64,000 nt of DNA from Pseudomonas sp. RC10 (GTDB lineage: Bacteria > Pseudomonadota > Gammaproteobacteria > Pseudomonadales > Pseudomonadaceae). Under the pieces are notes generated by a model. It ran no database searches, was not told where the DNA came from, and saw nothing but the letters and a program-made list of their open reading frames with translations. Both the position numbers and the translations under genes were made by a program. Within the stretch, counting starts at the first letter, position 1; each line of letters starts with the position of its first letter. The stretch covers positions 1,302,001 to 1,366,000 of the forward strand of contig NZ_CP151650.1 of the NCBI RefSeq assembly GCF_038397775.1. The letters run 5' to 3'. Shown here piece after piece: positions 60,571 through 64,000 of the stretch.

Positions 60571-60596
60571 GTGGCGGAAAGTGGCGTGAAGTGGGT
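60571..60596 (+). promoter_or_regulatory. MraZ operator repeats
   Basis: Three direct repeats GTGGCG, GTGGCG, GTGGGT, exactly 10 bases apart (60571, 60581, 60591), right after the -10 box. This fits the GTGG-type MraZ boxes by which MraZ represses its own dcw operon. Confidence 0.8.
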
Positions 60597-60635
60597 TTTT
60601 TGACCGCAAAACGATAATATTCGGAGAAAGCGCCT

Positions 60636-61091
60636 GTGTTCCGTGGTGCAAACGCAATCAATCTCGACGCAAAGGGCCGTCTCGCTATGCCGAGCCGGTA
60701 CCGTGACGAGTTGGATTCGCGTAGTGCCGGCCAATTGATCGTGACCATTGATACCGTCGACCCATGCTTGTGCATCTATCCACTCCCTGAATGGGAATTG
60801 ATCGAAGCCAAATTGCGTGAGTTGGCGACATTTCGTGAAGAGAACCGTCGTCTGCAGCGACTGTTGATCGGGAATGCAGTGGATCTGGAACTCGATGGCA
60901 GTGGGCGTTTTCTGGTACCGCCGCGTTTGCGCGAGTACGCCAAGCTCGACAAGCGCGTGATGCTGGTCGGCCAACTGAACAAGTTTCAACTGTGGGATGA
61001 GGACGCGTGGAACGCACTTGCTGATGCGGACCTCGCGGCCATTCAAAAACCGGGCGCGATGCCTGATGAACTGCGTGATTTGATCCTGTGA
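60636..61091 (+). CDS. mraZ: MraZ, repressor of the dcw cluster
   Basis: 151-residue protein with two AbrB-like SpoVT domains ([16 protein letters not shown] and [16 protein letters not shown]). Binds the GTGG repeats upstream. GTG start at 60636 with GGAG before it. Stop overlaps the rsmH GTG. Confidence 0.96.
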   Translation: MFRGANAINLDAKGRLAMPSRYRDELDSRSAGQLIVTIDTVDPCLCIYPLPEWELIEAKLRELATFREENRRLQRLLIGNAVDLELDGSGRFLVPPRLREYAKLDKRVMLVGQLNKFQLWDEDAWNALADADLAAIQKPGAMPDELRDLIL

Positions 61092-62031
61092 CTATGAATA
61101 GCGGCTTTACCCACATCACCGTACTGCTCGAAGAAGCCGTCGAGGCTCTCGCGGTGCGCGCTGATGGCTGCTATCTGGACGGGACATTCGGACGGGGCGG
61201 GCACAGCCGTCTCATCCTCCAGAACCTCGGGCCGGATGGACGGCTCCTCGGATTCGATAAAGATCCTCAAGCGATTGCCACCGGGCAAGCGCTGGCGGCC
61301 GAAGACGGCCGCTTTGTCATTGTGCAGCGCAGCTTTGCCGAGCTGGGTTCGGAAGCTCTGGAACGGGGCATTGCCGGAAAAGTCAGCGGCATCCTGCTGG
61401 ACCTTGGCGTTTCCTCGCCTCAACTTGACGACCCTGAGCGCGGCTTCAGTTTCATGAATGACGGCCCGCTCGACATGCGCATGGACCCGTCCCGTGGGGT
61501 CAGCGCCGCCGAATTCGTCAACACCGCACCGGCCGAAGAAATCGCCCGCGTGTTCAAGGAATACGGCGAAGAGCGTTTTGCCAAACGTATGGCGGGCGCT
61601 GTCGTCGCACGTCGCGAAACCCAACCCTTTGAACGCACCGGCGACCTGGCCGAAGTGCTGAAAGTCGCCAACCCGGCGTGGGAAAAGGGTAAGAACCCGG
61701 CCACCCGTGCGTTCCAAGGGCTGCGCATTCACGTCAACAACGAACTGGGCGATCTGGAAGCCGGCCTCGATGCCGCGCTGGAAACGCTGGAAGTGGGCGG
61801 CCGTCTGGCAGTGATCAGCTTTCATTCGCTGGAAGACCGCATCGTCAAACTGTTCATGCGCAAACTGGTCAAGGGCGAGGCAGACAACATGCCGCGCAAC
61901 TTGCCGATCCGTCATCAGGCCTTCGAGCCGCGCATCAAACTGATCGGCAAGGCGCAGTTCGCCTCCGATGAAGAGACCCGCGCCAACCCACGTTCGCGCA
62001 GTGCTGTCATGCGCGTTGCGGAGAAACTCCG

Positions 62032-62035
<4 letters not shown>
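61088..62035 (+). CDS. rsmH: 16S rRNA N4-C1402 methyltransferase
   Basis: 315-residue SAM-dependent enzyme; partner of RsmI in C1402 methylation. [54 protein letters not shown] and [13 protein letters not shown] are typical. GTG 61088 overlaps the mraZ stop; ATG 61094 is an alternative. Overlaps ftsL by 4 bases. Confidence 0.97.

Positions 62036-64000
<1,965 letters not shown>

Overview
The window is chromosomal DNA of a Pseudomonas, most likely of the fluorescens/syringae lineage. The reasons are gene order (edd-glk-gltR-gtrS, gtsABCD-oprB, divergent hexR/zwf-pgl-eda, the lptC-lptA-lptB-rpoN-hpf-ptsN-rapZ-ptsO string, ttg2/mla-ibaG-murA-hisGDC, petABC-sspAB, rnpB-mraZ-rsmH-ftsL-ftsI), high-GC codon use, several classes of REP doublets (REPINs) and Crc-type CA motifs. 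No rRNA, tRNA, prophage, insertion sequence or CRISPR was seen. Almost all of it is core genome.

Layout. 1-16335: Entner-Doudoroff and glucose uptake. OprB (outer membrane) and GtsABCD (ABC importer) bring glucose in, Glk phosphorylates it, and Zwf, Pgl, Edd and Eda convert it to pyruvate and glyceraldehyde-3-phosphate. HexR and the GltR/GtrS two-component system control the set. 16748-20509: a mixed stretch with a class V aminotransferase, two small conserved proteins and a membrane diguanylate cyclase. 20802-27862 (minus strand): nitrogen-PTS proteins, RapZ, hibernation factor, sigma-54, LPS transport proteins and the KDO enzymes KdsC/KdsD. 28178-36187: Mla phospholipid transport, IbaG, MurA and HisG/D/C. 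36374-41851: AlgW protease, a Nif3-like protein and sulfate activation (cysD, cysNC) interrupted by a four-helix-bundle gene. 42063-49826: a small lipoprotein, ZapG, a hydrolase, TrpS, ZapE, a GlxA-type regulator, an acyl-CoA dehydrogenase and an aldo-keto reductase. 50066-59880: L13/S9, the cytochrome bc1 complex, SspA/SspB, a BON lipoprotein, a SIS protein, YraN, LpoA and RsmI. 59968-64000: RNase P RNA, then the start of the division/cell-wall cluster, cut off inside ftsI.

The most unusual signal is a family of short inverted-repeat elements, seen three times (2748-2841, 39450-39948, 46170-46343). Their ends align copy to copy over about 30-38 bases and are rich in AAGCTT/GCAAG-like words. 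The third copy is flanked by a perfect 4-bp direct repeat, TTAG, that supplies the stop codons of both convergent neighbours, which looks like a target-site duplication. The second copy has the same two ends but carries a complete S23/Avd-like four-helix-bundle gene inside the cysD-cysNC operon. This suggests a small mobile-like unit with empty and loaded forms. REPINs are a separate repeat system, with six copies in at least three sequence classes; one of them sits inside the gts operon.

Start codons were chosen from ribosome binding sites, overlaps and remembered family lengths. No searches were run, so names rest on recognised motifs and gene order.
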